A stretch of 64,000 nucleotides of DNA from Cyathus striatus. Taxonomy: Eukaryota > Basidiomycota > Agaricomycetes > Agaricales > Nidulariaceae. The stretch lies in contig JAOVFP010000002.1 in NCBI GenBank assembly GCA_025738555.1, positions 7,688,001 to 7,752,000 on the forward strand. Direction: 5' to 3'. The notes below the pieces were generated by a model that was given only the letters and a program-made list of their open reading frames with translations, did not search any database and was not told the DNA's origin. The position numbers and the translations under genes are program-made. Position 1 is the stretch's first letter. Every line of letters starts with the position of its first letter. Below are positions 35,475 through 46,672 of the stretch, one piece after another.

Positions 35475-36917
35475 CTACCATAGGTACCTAACCAATGCTT
35501 TGCAGAAATTCGTGCCGTCTTCTGTGCAAGGTAGCAACATACTCGGTGCCCCAGCCGAAGTGTTGAACCCAACGATGATAGCCGCCAGCCAGAATACACC
35601 CATGGAAAATGTAGAAAAGAAATGTGACATCCACAATTGCTTATCCCATCTGAGGCCAAGGACCCAACAGATCAGGTAGCTAAAGAAGAAAAAAATAATG
35701 GCAGTCGCCTCCGCGGCCATGCCGCACATAAGGATGATGTACTGGGCTTTTACGAGAGGATCATGCCTATGTCTAATGACCTTGACGACGGAGGTGAGGC
35801 GATATGCTATCCACCACCACGAAGCTGGATTGACGGTGTAAGGCGATACTATAACTTAATGAAGAAGAATGATATCTTACACCATGCGGAAACAGTTATG
35901 ATAAGATTCTGTATTCCTTTTAGCAGGGAATCATTATGCTCGTTCGCGTTAAGTGAACACAGGTACTTACCCGTCCCACATCCATGAATATACTCCTTCT
36001 TGTAATAGTTCTCATATAGTAGCCAATGCTTTGCCCAATAGCAGCATGGGGACCATTCTACAGGTTCAAGTTTCTTGATCCAATACAAGCTGCGACAATA
36101 ACTGCATCAGCGACTAACAGTGAGAATAGTTGAATACATACGGAATGCCTACTGTGATAGCGTAGACGAAATCTGCTAGACCCAAGCCCAAGTCGTTTTG
36201 ATAGAATGCTAACTTGACGATTGTATATCCTGTCAACGCGAGCCCGCCTAGCACCTCTACCCCATCAATGTGTACTCCCTTTTTTGTGTGTACACCGACG
36301 CCCGCTTCCGCACTAATGTTGTTCGGTTCCTCGTTAGCTTCGTTGGAGATGGTATTATTAGCGTTTTCAGTTTGATTCGTGGTATCAGCAGTCGTGTTAG
36401 TTATGGAATCCAAGGGTATATCTGTATCTGACGCTTGTGTAGTGTCCGCACAAGTAACGGGCGGAACATGGATAGGTTTCCTAAAGTACCACTTCATATG
36501 AGCTGGATATAAAACATCAATAGCGGTCGTCCATGCAACTCTAATTTAGCCAAACATTAACATGTTACTGTCGTAGAGTCGGATGACGCACGTGTTAGTT
36601 ATGAACACTACAGATAAAATCCATTCCAAAGAGGTTGGGACTCGCTGTTCTGCAGGAATCAATGAGAAACCTCCAAGCGCAGAGAGCCAAATAATGACAA
36701 AAACTCGTGCAAGAATATTTGGTGTAAGTAATGCGGGTGAGCGTCGGGGCACGGGGTTATCAGTTCGGGGTGACTCAGGTGTCGGTGCTGTCTCTGGATC
36801 CGAATTAGTAACCTGATCATCGACATGCGTAGGAAGCCCTTTGAACGCGCTCCCGGCTGAATAAACCAGCCATGACAATTGGGTACCACGCAAACGTAGC
36901 TCTGCAGAGGCCGACAT
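35475..36917 (-). CDS. Multi-pass membrane protein of unknown function, copy 1 (397 aa)
   Basis: Four exons on the minus strand: 36917-36592, 36540-36142, 36089-35971 and 35824-35475. Copy 2 has the same exon lengths (326, 399, 119 and 350), which supports the model strongly. The N-terminal region contains RGTQLSWLVYSAGSAF, then a Pro/Thr-rich loop. Hydrophobic segments are around ARVFVIIWLSALGGF, WILSVVFITNTVAW, GLALTGYTIVKLAF, TAIIFFFFSYLICWVL and MGVFWLAAIIVGF, so about six to eight membrane spans are likely. An Asn/Thr-rich stretch with several N-glycosylation-like sites lies between spans. I do not recognise a named family; a distant link to wax-synthase-like acyltransferases was considered and not supported. 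It lies tail-to-tail with P450 E. Confidence 0.75.
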
Positions 36918-37765
36918 AACAAAAGCCTGTGGTTAAGAGTTCCAGTAGGGATTACCTCATAATGGTGGTCATGGAATTAATAGGTAGAGGTAGGGTTGCT
37001 ACTGTTTGCGATGTTGGAACGGGGAACACACGAGTGACTAGTACAAGTCAACTAGGAATGCTAATAGAAGCAGATATAGTTTAATCGTGGCTTAAGCTTT
37101 CACTAGCAAGCATTTAATGAGTTACGATCACTTGCCAGATCGATTACACACAAGGGCTTTCAGCCATCGTACTGCACATCCAAAACACGGTACATAAGAT
37201 AGAGAGATCCCAGCATACATTAAATAAATGCTTTGCGACAATGGCTTATAAATAATCACAATAGAGAGGGCGCGTCTGTTGTGGAGGAGGATATTGGGCT
37301 GGCGGTATCCTCTCGACAAAGAAATTGTGCGAGTGAGAAGACATCCGTCTGTCCCTTCAGATCCAGTGAGCTCGCGAGAGAGAGAGTTGGGGGGGGGGGG
37401 GAAGCGGAGCTGCTATTTTCAAAGCGTACGTACGACAGATATACAAAGACGGAAATGAACGAGGTAAGTATTAGTAATCGAAAATGTGGACGCAATGAGG
37501 TACAGAAATGAAAATGAGTGAAAACTGCATTTTGCTATGCAAGCAGAATGTGTGCTCTACACTGTACCCCACCAATTAATGTTTATTATACTTTGTCGCG
37601 CACTTCTAATACAGAGAGCCAACAATAATACACATTGTTGAAGTTATCAGATTGGGCAACAGACCTATATTAATGCACAGCGCTAGCCAGTGGATACGGA
37701 TCCCGAGAACTACGTGAAGAAATGACAAGCTCACTAACTATGAACTAACTAGCCAATGAACTCGG
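36918..37765. other. Spacer between the two membrane-protein genes
   Basis: The part to about 37270 is repeated upstream of copy 2 (39212-39560) and again, decayed, at about 40030-40400, so it belongs to the duplicated unit. A G run lies at 37390-37401. No gene is seen. Confidence 0.5.
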
Positions 37766-39211
37766 CTACCACACGTACGTGACCAATGCTTTGCAAAACT
37801 GCGTGCCATCGTCGGTGCATGGTAGCAACACACTCGATGCACCAGCCGAAGTGTTGAACCCAATGATGATAGCCGCCAGCCAGAATAGACCCATGGTAAA
37901 TGTAGAAAGAAGATGTGACATCCACAACTGTTTGTACCATTTGAGGCCAAGGGCCCAACAGATCGGGTAGCTAAGGAAGAAACAAATAATGCCAGTTGCC
38001 TCTCCAGCCATGCCGCACATAAGGAGGGTGAACTGAGCTTTTACGAGAGGATCATGCCTATGTCTAATTACCGTGACGACGGAGGTGAGGCGATATGCTA
38101 TCCACCACCACGAAGCTAGATTGACGATGTAAGTTACAAGTACAGCTCTATGAAGAGAAATTATATCTTACACCATGAGAAGACTATTGTGATAAAATTA
38201 TATATTCCTTTTAGCAATGGAGAATCATTAAACCCGTTCGTGTTAAGTGAATGCAGGTAATTACCCCTCCCACATCCATGAATATGCTCCTTCTTGTAAT
38301 AATTCTCATATAGTAGCCAATGCTTTGCCCAATAGCAACAGGGGGACCATTCTACAGGTTCAAGTTTCTTGATCCAATACAAGCTGCGACAATAACTGCA
38401 TCAGCAACTGACAGTGAAAACAGTTATGTACATACGGAATGCCCACTACGACAGCGTAGACAAAATCTACTAGACCCAAGCCCAAGTCGTTTTGATAGAA
38501 TGCTAACTTAACGATTATATATCCAGTCATCGCGAGCCCACCTAGCACTTCTACCCCATCAATATGCACTCCCTTTTTTGTCTGTACACCGACGTTCGCT
38601 TCCGCACTAGTGTTGTTCGGTTCATCGTTAGCTTCGTTGGCAATGGTATTATTGGCGCTTTCTGTTTGACTCGTGGTATTAACAATCGTGTTGGTTATGG
38701 AATCCAAGGGTATATCTGTATCTAACGCTTGTGTAGCGTCCGCACAAGTAACGGGTGGGACAGGGATAGGTTTCCTAAAGTACCACTTCATATGGGCTGG
38801 ACATAAAACATCAATAGCGGTCGTCCATGCAACTCTAATTTAGACAGAATTAACATCTTCCATGTCATAGAGTCGGAAAACGCACATGTTGGCTATGAAT
38901 ATTACAGAGAAAACCCATGACAAGGTAGATGGGACTCGTTGTTCTGCCGGAATCAATGAAAAGCCACCAAGCGCAGAGAGCCAGATGATGACAAAAACTC
39001 GTGCAAGAATATTTGGCGTAATTAATACGGGTGAACGTCGGGGCACAGGGTTATCAGTTCGAGGTAATTCAGGTGTCGGTGCTGCCTCTGGATCCGAACT
39101 AGTAACCTGATCGTCGACATGCATAGGAAGCCCTTTGAATGCGCTCCCGGCTGAATAAACCAGCCATGACAATTGTGTACCACGCAAGCGCAGCTCTGCA
39201 GAGACCGACAT
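37766..39211 (-). CDS. Multi-pass membrane protein of unknown function, copy 2 (397 aa)
   Basis: Exons on the minus strand: 39211-38886, 38834-38436, 38383-38265 and 38115-37766. Introns sit at the same sites as in copy 1 (51, 52 and about 149 nt). The sequence is very similar to copy 1: RGTQLSWLVYSAGSAFKGLP at the N terminus, LYWIKKLEPVEWSPCCYWAK in exon 3, and SSVLLPCTDDGTQFCKALV near the C terminus. Differences are concentrated in the Asn/Thr-rich loop (residues about 125-180) and the C-terminal tail. Both copies are open, so both may function. Neighbours: copy 1 downstream on the same strand, and a ruined third copy upstream. Confidence 0.75.
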
Positions 39212-39736
39212 ATAACGAAAGCCTGTGGTTAAGAGTTCTGGTAAGGATTACTTCACAATGGTAGTCATGGAATTCATAGGTAGAAATAGGGATGCTATTG
39301 TTTGTGATGTTATGTTGGAACGGGGAATTACACACTAGTACAAGTCAACTAGGAATGCCTATTGAAGCAGATAAAGTTTAATTATGGTTATTAAGCTTTC
39401 ACTGGCCTGCATTGAGTGACGATCACTAGCCATACAAGGGCGTTTAGTTATTTTTATCGTACGGGACACATACACGGCATGATGGAGAGATGTGCGTATT
39501 TGAATTCTTGATCGTGGACGTCTCCAAGCTTTTGCGAAGCTGGCTTATAAAAAGGAACAATAGAGAAGCACTAGAGCTACAAAAATATGTGAGCACTGTT
39601 GATCCATCGATCAATCGACAATGCCTGTAATAATTAGAAATAAAGATATATTGTGTCAGAGGCAAGGTACAGGTTGAGGTCTATACAATGAAATATGAAG
39701 TTTGACTATATCTATGCCTCATACATTTATATGTCT
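39212..39736. other. Spacer upstream of membrane-protein copy 2
   Basis: Similar to 36918-37270, so it is part of the same repeat unit. No gene is seen. Confidence 0.45.
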
Positions 39737-39815
39737 AGTTGAGGTTTGGAGCAAGAAGAAAACTGTAATGATTAAAGAGATGATTGTCATTTGATCATTG
39801 GCTTCATCCGAACAT
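39737..39815 (+). pseudogene. P450 last-exon fragment
   Basis: Resembles the last exon of P450 E (35167-35250): GAGGTTTGGAGCAAGAAGA against GAGGCTCGGAGTGAGAAGA, followed by ATGATTAAAGAGA against ATGATCAAAGAGA. A stop interrupts it. It sits left of the third membrane-protein copy just as P450 E sits left of the first, so the original duplicated unit included the P450 3' end. Confidence 0.6.
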
Positions 39816-39839
39816 TTGACCTCAGTCTGCTTCTACGTT

Positions 39840-40400
39840 TATTGAAATCGAAGGGAATATCTGCATCTGATGCTAGAATAATGTCCATACAAACAATTGA
39901 TGGAACAACAGCAGGTTTCGTAAAGTATCACATCATAGTATGAGCTGGATACAAAACATCAATAGCGTGGCAGAATATATCAAGCGTGATAGTCGGGTGC
40001 TGGAAAATAGCATCTCTGTCGAGGCAGACATAATGAGACGCCATCGTCAAAAAGACTGCTTCACAATGGTAATTAAGGAATTGATATATAGAGGTAGTAA
40101 GGGGTTGCTACTATTTGTAAAAGTTGAACGGGGAACACATGAATGACTATACAAGTCCAGGAACACAGGGAATGCTAATAGAAGCAGCTAAGGTTTAATT
40201 GATTATGGAGTTAAGCCTTTACTGGCAACAATCATTGAACTACGTTCCCAACTGGGTTACACACAAGGGCGTTCAGTATCTGGGCAGCGCGAACCCATAC
40301 ACTGGTCTGATGGGGAGATTCGCAAAGTTTACATTACAATAAATGCCTGTTCGTGCACGTTTCCAAGACTGTGCGAAGCTGGATTATAAATAGGCACAAT
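39840..40400 (-). pseudogene. Third, ruined copy of the membrane-protein gene
   Basis: 39845-39970 matches the 5' part of exon 2 of the two intact copies: the equivalents of KWYFRKP and of the splice region with CATCAATAGCG can be aligned, with many changes. 40020-40140 then matches their translation start and upstream region, and 40150-40400 the far upstream region. Exon 1 is almost wholly deleted. It cannot encode the protein. Confidence 0.6.
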
Positions 40401-40771
40401 GGAGTAGCATGAGCACTATGAACAGCTGCGAGTAGCGATCCATCGATCAATGAGAATGAGTCACGACAGCTTCATCATTGATGTATATCAGACCGAGGCG
40501 GCGGTGAAAAGGTTTAAGCATACATCGCCATTGTAGGATCGAAGACTCAGATGGAAAGAAGGTTAACGGATATACTCAACTGCCCATCTAAGTTTCAAGA
40601 ATCGAGAATCTATATAGCAGCAGCACATCGTTGCGAGCTATGCAAGAGAATGATAGAAGCTGGTGCATTAAGATGCGAGGATTGTGACTGCTATCTTCTT
40701 TTCTATCGGGGGTTGTCAAACCCAGGACGATAAGAAATAAAGTTGACACGCCACCACCATTACCTTATTAC

Positions 40772-41196
40772 TGGATGACTTCCTGTAGGGATCTGGCGTA
40801 GTCTGACGACGCCAGATTTTCAAACTCCGGTTTATGCCTTGCTGACGCCAGACCATAAGGTAGCTGTCCATCGGCGTCAGATGGATTCACAAGAGCAATA
40901 GACTGTGATAGAATAGGTGAGACCAGGAGGGAGAGGAAGGGAGGCGGACAAAATGGAGATATCGGTTGAGATGAGCCATGTGGAAACGTCACATAGGCGA
41001 GTAAACATACCTTTTGGGGTCATCTGGAGGCGTTTCGAAAGCTTTTGCAAGTCTGGCAGAGGGGGAGGGGGCCTCGCCAGATGTTCATGTCTGGCGCAGT
41101 CTGACGGTGCTCGAGAATTTGAAATTCTGCTCGGCACCTCGGCACGTCAACATCTGGCGCGTCAGACTGCGCCAGATCCTTACGGGAAGTCATCCA
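40772..41196. mobile_element. 425-bp TIR element with palindromic ends
   Basis: Begins TGGATGACTTCCTGTAGGGA and ends with a close reverse complement. The TIRs extend about 45 bases and each contains its own inner palindrome (ATCTGGCG ... CGCCAGAT around AGTCTGACG). A TA(C) on both sides (40769-40771 and 41198-41200) is a possible target duplication. The words CTGGCG and CAGTCTGACG recur inside. No gene. Confidence 0.65.
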
Positions 41197-41597
41197 CTAC
41201 GTGCACAGGCCGTACCAAGCTTGCGTTAGTATAACAACAAAGTGGTATTTATAGGTCATCAACACTAATGCTATACTGGGGGAACATGTGAGCCATTAGC
41301 GAGAGCGACCGTTGGTTTGGCGTTGGTGAAGACTCAACGTTTCAACGTTCAACATGTATGAGTCTCAATAGCAAGCTTTAAATTTAATGGCTGCTTGTGT
41401 ACGTAACACAAACGTAACACGTGTTAGTGGTGCGGCAGAGGCCCGAGGACCGAGTCACCGAGGGAGTCACTAGTCAAGACTCAAAAGTAATATATTTACA
41501 CCTGTTTGCCTCATTGTTGAATGATGCGATTGGCGCTCCCGGCTGAGCGTTCTTGTCAAATTGAGCTTGGTTGTTAATCATCGAGTTGCTACATGCA

Positions 41598-41746
41598 CCT
41601 CAGACAGGACTGAATCGGATCGCGTTGCATATGGTACACGGTTAGAATATGGTTCTCACCCCGATGAGAAAAACAGCCTTTTTTAGGTGTTAACATTGGG
41701 GTGTACCATATGTACTGTGATCCGATTCACTACTGTCTGGGCCCTG
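41598..41746. repeat. Foldback (hairpin) repeat, about 150 bp
   Basis: CAGACAGGACTGAATCGGAT near 41602, continuing to CATATGGTACAC, is repeated in inverted orientation at about 41700-41744. This gives arms of about 40 bases and a loop of about 55. It lies about 100 bases before the gene at 41845. Looks like a small MITE; no clear target duplication was found. Confidence 0.55.
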
Positions 41747-41844
41747 GGGTGATATCTAACCAATCAGGACGGTGTTCTCAACGCTCTTATAACTTTGATG
41801 GAGTCACCATTTCCTGAATTCACCCCTTCACTTCGGAACCCAAA

Positions 41845-43449
41845 ATGCCAGTTTTCAATCTCACAATCGAAGACTATTCTCCTGTTCTACAATATTCAAC
41901 TCAATGGCGCACAGGAGGGTCGGCAGGTAATGGTGATCCAGACCTGGTAAAGTGAGCACCCAGTCGCAAATTCAATGCACAATATTTACGCGCTGTATAT
42001 GGGTTAGATATTCATCAAGCAGCTTTACAGTAACTAATACACAAGGAACTTTCATGTCATTTGTGTATTATGGATTTGGTATCCAAATCTACGGCGCTAA
42101 GCGTACAAATCATGGCAATTACCGTGTAGTTGTAGACAATGGAACAACTTACTCATACGATGGCACCGGATTATCCAATGACAATTTTCAGCAATCCCTG
42201 TTCAATTATTCAACAACAACAGAGAATTGGCATAACGTAACTATAACAAACGAGGAAAATAAGTATTTGGATATAGATTTTGTGCGTCTTTCTTCCGCAT
42301 CTTTTTGACCGCTAACATTGGGCCGAAGAGTAGATTACTTTGCAGAGTACAATCGGAAATGAAAACGAAAAGTTGAACACGACCAACTTCGATGATGGAC
42401 ATCCGGCATTTACTTATTTTCCTCCTTCATCATGGACCACAAACCCTCCCAACCAGAGCGATTATTTCAAAGCAAGTGGGCAGTATGTAAAGTGAATGTG
42501 CCGGACAGTAAACAGTACTTACACCTCATTACAGCATGACTTCGGATATAAATGCATACATGGAATTTTTATTTGAAGTGAGTGATTATAATATTATATA
42601 TAACCATGGCTTTTAGCTAGTACATATAAAAGGGTGATACAGATAAGAATAATGATCCAGAACGGCTTTCTGATTTCGGCCACTTATAGGGGATGCAGTG
42701 ACACTTTATGGGCCTGTTCATCCTGACGGTGCATCGTATTTCGCGGTGTTGGATGGGGGGGCCAGTTTACAATCGTATACGACAAACAAGACAACTCCAC
42801 AGTCTAAAGTGATTATGTATCAAGCGTTCCACCTGGGCCCTGGGCAGCACAATTTGACGATTAGCTATGCACCTTCTCCACTTGACGCTAGTCAAAATCA
42901 ACCATTCTTTGCAATCGACTATGCGACTGTTTACACAACGGCGTCTATACAGAATAGCGGTGGCGGTGGAGTGTATGTGCTGCATTTACCTTGTTCACGT
43001 CTACGGACTGAAAAAAATTCCTCGCTCATAGGTCCGGCCGGTCCCGATTGAGCGGGGGAGTGTTAGCGGGTCTCGTAGTCGCTGGCATTGCTCTTCTGCT
43101 AATTATTGTTCTGGGATTGGTTTGTCTATACAACTATAGGAGACATGGCTACACGAATTGGCGAAACCTCCTCATACCACAAAGACAACAGCATCAAATC
43201 CCAAGGCCTTTTGATCCTTTAGCAATGACGAACACACCGTTGCTGAACACTTCTGATTCTAGCGGGGGAATCACTCCATATCTACCAACCATACATTGGC
43301 CAACTGTACCGGCATCAACACAAAGTAAAAGTAGTGTTCCATCACGACACCGATTCGGAGACAGCACCGACATGACAGGATCGTCAAATGCAGTGAGTTT
43401 CCCTGGCACCCAACCCTATCAATCAGATCGACATCATACTGACCGCTGA
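41845..43449 (+). CDS. Single-pass membrane protein with tandem extracellular beta-sandwich-like domains (421 aa)
   Basis: Exons: 41845-41951, 42008-42281, 42346-42482, 42535-42581, 42690-42972 and 43032-43449, in frame throughout (the exon 4/5 junction is the least certain). It resembles a basidiomycete membrane-protein type with two extracellular repeats. The first contains FGIQIYGAKRTNHGNYRVVV and ends KYLDIDF. The second contains DAVTLYGPVHPDGASYFAVL, then GPGQHNLTISYAP and FFAIDYATVY. A Gly/Ser linker is followed by one membrane helix (VLAGLVVAGIALLLIIVLGL, residues about 290-310), a basic stop-transfer YNYRRHG, and a Ser/Pro-rich cytoplasmic tail. No signal peptide is obvious at the start MPVFNLTIEDYS, so an upstream exon is possible. 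Function unknown; cell-surface carbohydrate binding or sensing is an inference from fold-like wording. Confidence 0.75.
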
Positions 43450-45229
43450 AAATCAGACACAGGGAATCCGTTCAAGTGAGAAGTCAGTGCTAGATAGATC
43501 AGATGATAGGACAACAGTACATCAGGAGGAGATATTACGAGGGTCATCACCGCCTCCTGAGTATAGCGGTTGAAAGGCAGTCGAGTAATGCAGTGCATTG
43601 GACGAGAAACACAAGTTAAATATAAACAGCCAAGAAACATCACCACATGAGTTATTTTAACCAAAAGAGTGTACTTTGAGAGAACCTGGAGAACACCTGG
43701 AGAAGGTGAATTTTCAAAATCTCAACCCAAACGGAATTACCAATTGTGGAGTTTCCGAATTTAAAGTCAGAGGATTAGACTTCGATAGCGGAAACACACG
43801 GGAAAGGGGGTTAGAGTTCGAGGGGCCGAGAACTTATTACTCAGAAAATACGTGTCTAAAGGTCTCGTATTCAGGAACTCTAAAGTACTGGGTACTTTTA
43901 CAGGGGTTTATATACGTGTCTACGAGGTGAGTAACGAGTCAGTAGGGTAAGTGATGAGTCGATGAAAGTATTTATCGAGTCAGGGAAAGTCAGAGAAAGG
44001 AGAAAAGGGTTTTGTATTGAGTAGATAGGGTGAGTAAGGGAATATGGAAAGTAGGTAAGAAAAAGGGGAACGTTAGTGATTGCGTGAGTCTTGAGGGAGG
44101 TGGTACCGGCGTGGCTGTCGGTACCGTAGGTCAAAGCGGAAGCGCGAGAGGGGAGAAACCAATGAGGAAGGAGAAAGCATATGGAAGTATAGTCGTCGTT
44201 GCATGGACGGTCCATGCAGCGGTGTTCGTATCACGTGACTGCGTTGATTATTGTTGTCAGAGCTCTGCAAGGCCGAGGCCTTACACCAATAGATGCTTAA
44301 CCATACATACTTTAGGTAACCAAAGAGGCTTTCAGTCGCGTTCCGGAGTACCCTCGGGCCCCGGTTTATTGCACTTAAATCTAAAGGGAAGAAGTAGTAA
44401 ATCTCACGATTGTTAGCTTTATTCATGCGTTGAGGTGCAGAGCATATCAATATCTTAGCCTAGGCAAGAAAAGAAAGCTACAGTATACAACCATCAAACG
44501 TGACAGAAAAAACATGATGTCATCATAACTCTGTGTTCCCTCCTCCAATTTTTACAAATGATGTATAGGCAGATAGCGTAGTACTTCATTAACTCTACTG
44601 TAAAATATTTAATGCATTAGATGAAGGGAAGTTGGTCAAATATACAAAATGGTGGATGGGAATGGATTTTGATCGGTACCACATGGCATGACAGTCAATT
44701 ATTTATTACAAAACCATTCAAAATTAGTAATGCCGAAGTCCCGGATCAGTTTATAAATAAAGTTTTGATGTCTTGCAAGACAGTGAATATCACAGAATCT
44801 GTAATTCTATAAAGATATGACACACACAGCTCGATAAGAATAATAGAAAATGTAGATTAGTGCTTTTCTTCAACAACTATATACTATAAGAGTGATTATT
44901 CCTGATTTTTAACAGCAATACAAGCCACAGAATTTTTGAAATTCACTAAATTATCCAAACTCCCCATTTTGTTTTGCATATAATTCTTTGGAATGTAAAT
45001 ATTTTGAATAGCTACTTCCTGTAACATTTTAATAGTATGCTATTCCTTGCGATTCAAAAAGAATTGGTGTGATTGGTGTAGATTTGGGATCAGGATAAGC
45101 AAAATGAGAAAAGTTGTCACGACGTGACGGGTGTAGACGCATGGTTTTAATTAACAAGTAGGCTTGGGGATAGGTAAGTAAACCTTAAGGTAGATAATCG
45201 CCCTATCTTCATTACCATTATTACAACCC
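43450..45229. other. Intergenic, no supported gene
   Basis: 43,930-44,160 is purine-rich and 44,480-45,000 AT-rich. A short inverted repeat around GGTACCG occurs at 44101-44126. Opposed frames at 44030-44450 overlap each other and show no motif, so none is called. Confidence 0.4.
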
Positions 45230-46672
45230 ATGATGTCCCTCGTCTCACTCATTCCACCAGAAGTACTATCCAAAATCTTCCTATACACCGTCACAGGTCC
45301 CCCATTGGCAGATACCACTAACGAAAGGTTCACTATAACTCATGTTTCATCACAATGGCGCGCCATAGCGCTCCAAACATCCCAAATCTGGTCGGATATT
45401 AAAATATACATATTCTTATCGGACGTTATCTCGGCCTCATCACTCAGGAAAAAGAAGATGTTAGCAATAGAGTGGCTATCAAGATCAGGAGATTCTATCC
45501 CGCTCTCCATCGAACTTCAGTTTCATTGCAACTCTGATCCATCCAAGACCATGGGCCCCTTCTTCGCTGACATCGTCCGACCGTATATTGCTCGTGTGCG
45601 AAAGCTCCGAATAAACGGATGGACAGCTGCGGCTGCATTATACGAGGTGGAAAAAACGGCATCTGTAAAGTTCACAATGCTGGAAGAAGTGATGTTATTA
45701 GGAACAGACAGTGTGCATCCTGGAAATATGTTTGGCGAGGTCTACCATCCAGTTTTCTCCACTACTACCATGCTTAAACATGCACTGCTTATGAATCCTA
45801 TCCTATGGCTATCATTAAATACCATCCCCCTTCCATACAATCAGCTGACACATCTATTACTTGGAGTTACATTGCACTATCATGACTGGCGCAGCATCTT
45901 AAAAGAATGCAGCGCTATACTGGAATGGGGTGCATTTTCAACTAATGGACCTGACAGATCCACCTACGAATCGGTTCATCTAGCCAACCTAAAAAATCTT
46001 TATCTTCTATCTATTGGACCATTCACGGGGCCATTTCTGCATGGTATTCATTGCCCGTCATTGGAAACATTTTCATTAGATGCTTTCGAGATAAGGCTTA
46101 ATGAAAGCTCATTGGATGACTTCTTCCGAATTATAGCTCCAATTCGCCGATTGCATATTGACACCTCCGGCTCCAGCTATTCGCTCCATGATTTCCTTGA
46201 ATTGTTCTCAGCTACACCTTCCTTGGAGGTTCTTATGTTAAACATGCCTGCATTGCCAGATTATGAAGACTTATTCCAGGCATTGACACCTACTGATTCA
46301 CATAGCATCCTTCCGCGCCTGACCACACTAGCAATTTTTGATGGTAGAGCGTGGGTGCCAAGAATGTTCCTTCCAGACAAATTTATTGCTCTTCTGGAAT
46401 CACGATGGACTGGTCATCTACCGCTTTACGAGGCTGAGAACAAGATATGTCGGCTAGAAGATGTTAAAGTACGCTTTAATGGGATCGAGCTACGTCATTC
46501 CGACTCCAGCAAGGTACTAGAGAGATTAATACAGGAAGGACTCAATGTCACATTTGACGCTGCACACGTAGACTTCGGCTGGAGAGATTGGTTGCAATTT
46601 GAGTTGGATCAAATGGAGTGGTCTCGAGGCGTGGAACTTGTCAATAATGTTGACTTTGAGCGGGAGTACTGA
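45230..46672 (+). CDS. F-box-like protein, single exon (480 aa)
   Basis: A continuous frame of 480 codons. Residues 6-50 read as an F-box: LIPPEVLSKIFLYTV, then ITHVSSQWRAIALQTSQIWS. F-box proteins link substrates to SCF ubiquitin ligases through Skp1. The rest is Leu-rich with short hydrophobic strands (for example LEEVMLLGTD and LTHLLLGVTL), as in the divergent LRR-like C-terminal regions of basidiomycete F-box proteins. The first ATG has a second one directly after it (MM); either may be used. This is one of four F-box-type loci in the window and the only one without an intron or insertion. The target is unknown. Confidence 0.85.
   Translation: MMSLVSLIPPEVLSKIFLYTVTGPPLADTTNERFTITHVSSQWRAIALQTSQIWSDIKIYIFLSDVISASSLRKKKMLAIEWLSRSGDSIPLSIELQFHCNSDPSKTMGPFFADIVRPYIARVRKLRINGWTAAAALYEVEKTASVKFTMLEEVMLLGTDSVHPGNMFGEVYHPVFSTTTMLKHALLMNPILWLSLNTIPLPYNQLTHLLLGVTLHYHDWRSILKECSAILEWGAFSTNGPDRSTYESVHLANLKNLYLLSIGPFTGPFLHGIHCPSLETFSLDAFEIRLNESSLDDFFRIIAPIRRLHIDTSGSSYSLHDFLELFSATPSLEVLMLNMPALPDYEDLFQALTPTDSHSILPRLTTLAIFDGRAWVPRMFLPDKFIALLESRWTGHLPLYEAENKICRLEDVKVRFNGIELRHSDSSKVLERLIQEGLNVTFDAAHVDFGWRDWLQFELDQMEWSRGVELVNNVDFEREY

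Noticed and set aside
36918..36975. An extra upstream coding exon for the membrane-protein genes (conserved ATGACnACCATT)
   Set aside because: No splice joins it in the right phase in either copy. The similarity is explained by the general similarity of the duplicated upstream regions.
44030..44450. Opposed frames of about 125 codons each
   Set aside because: They overlap on opposite strands, have no motif and show composition typical of non-coding purine-rich DNA.
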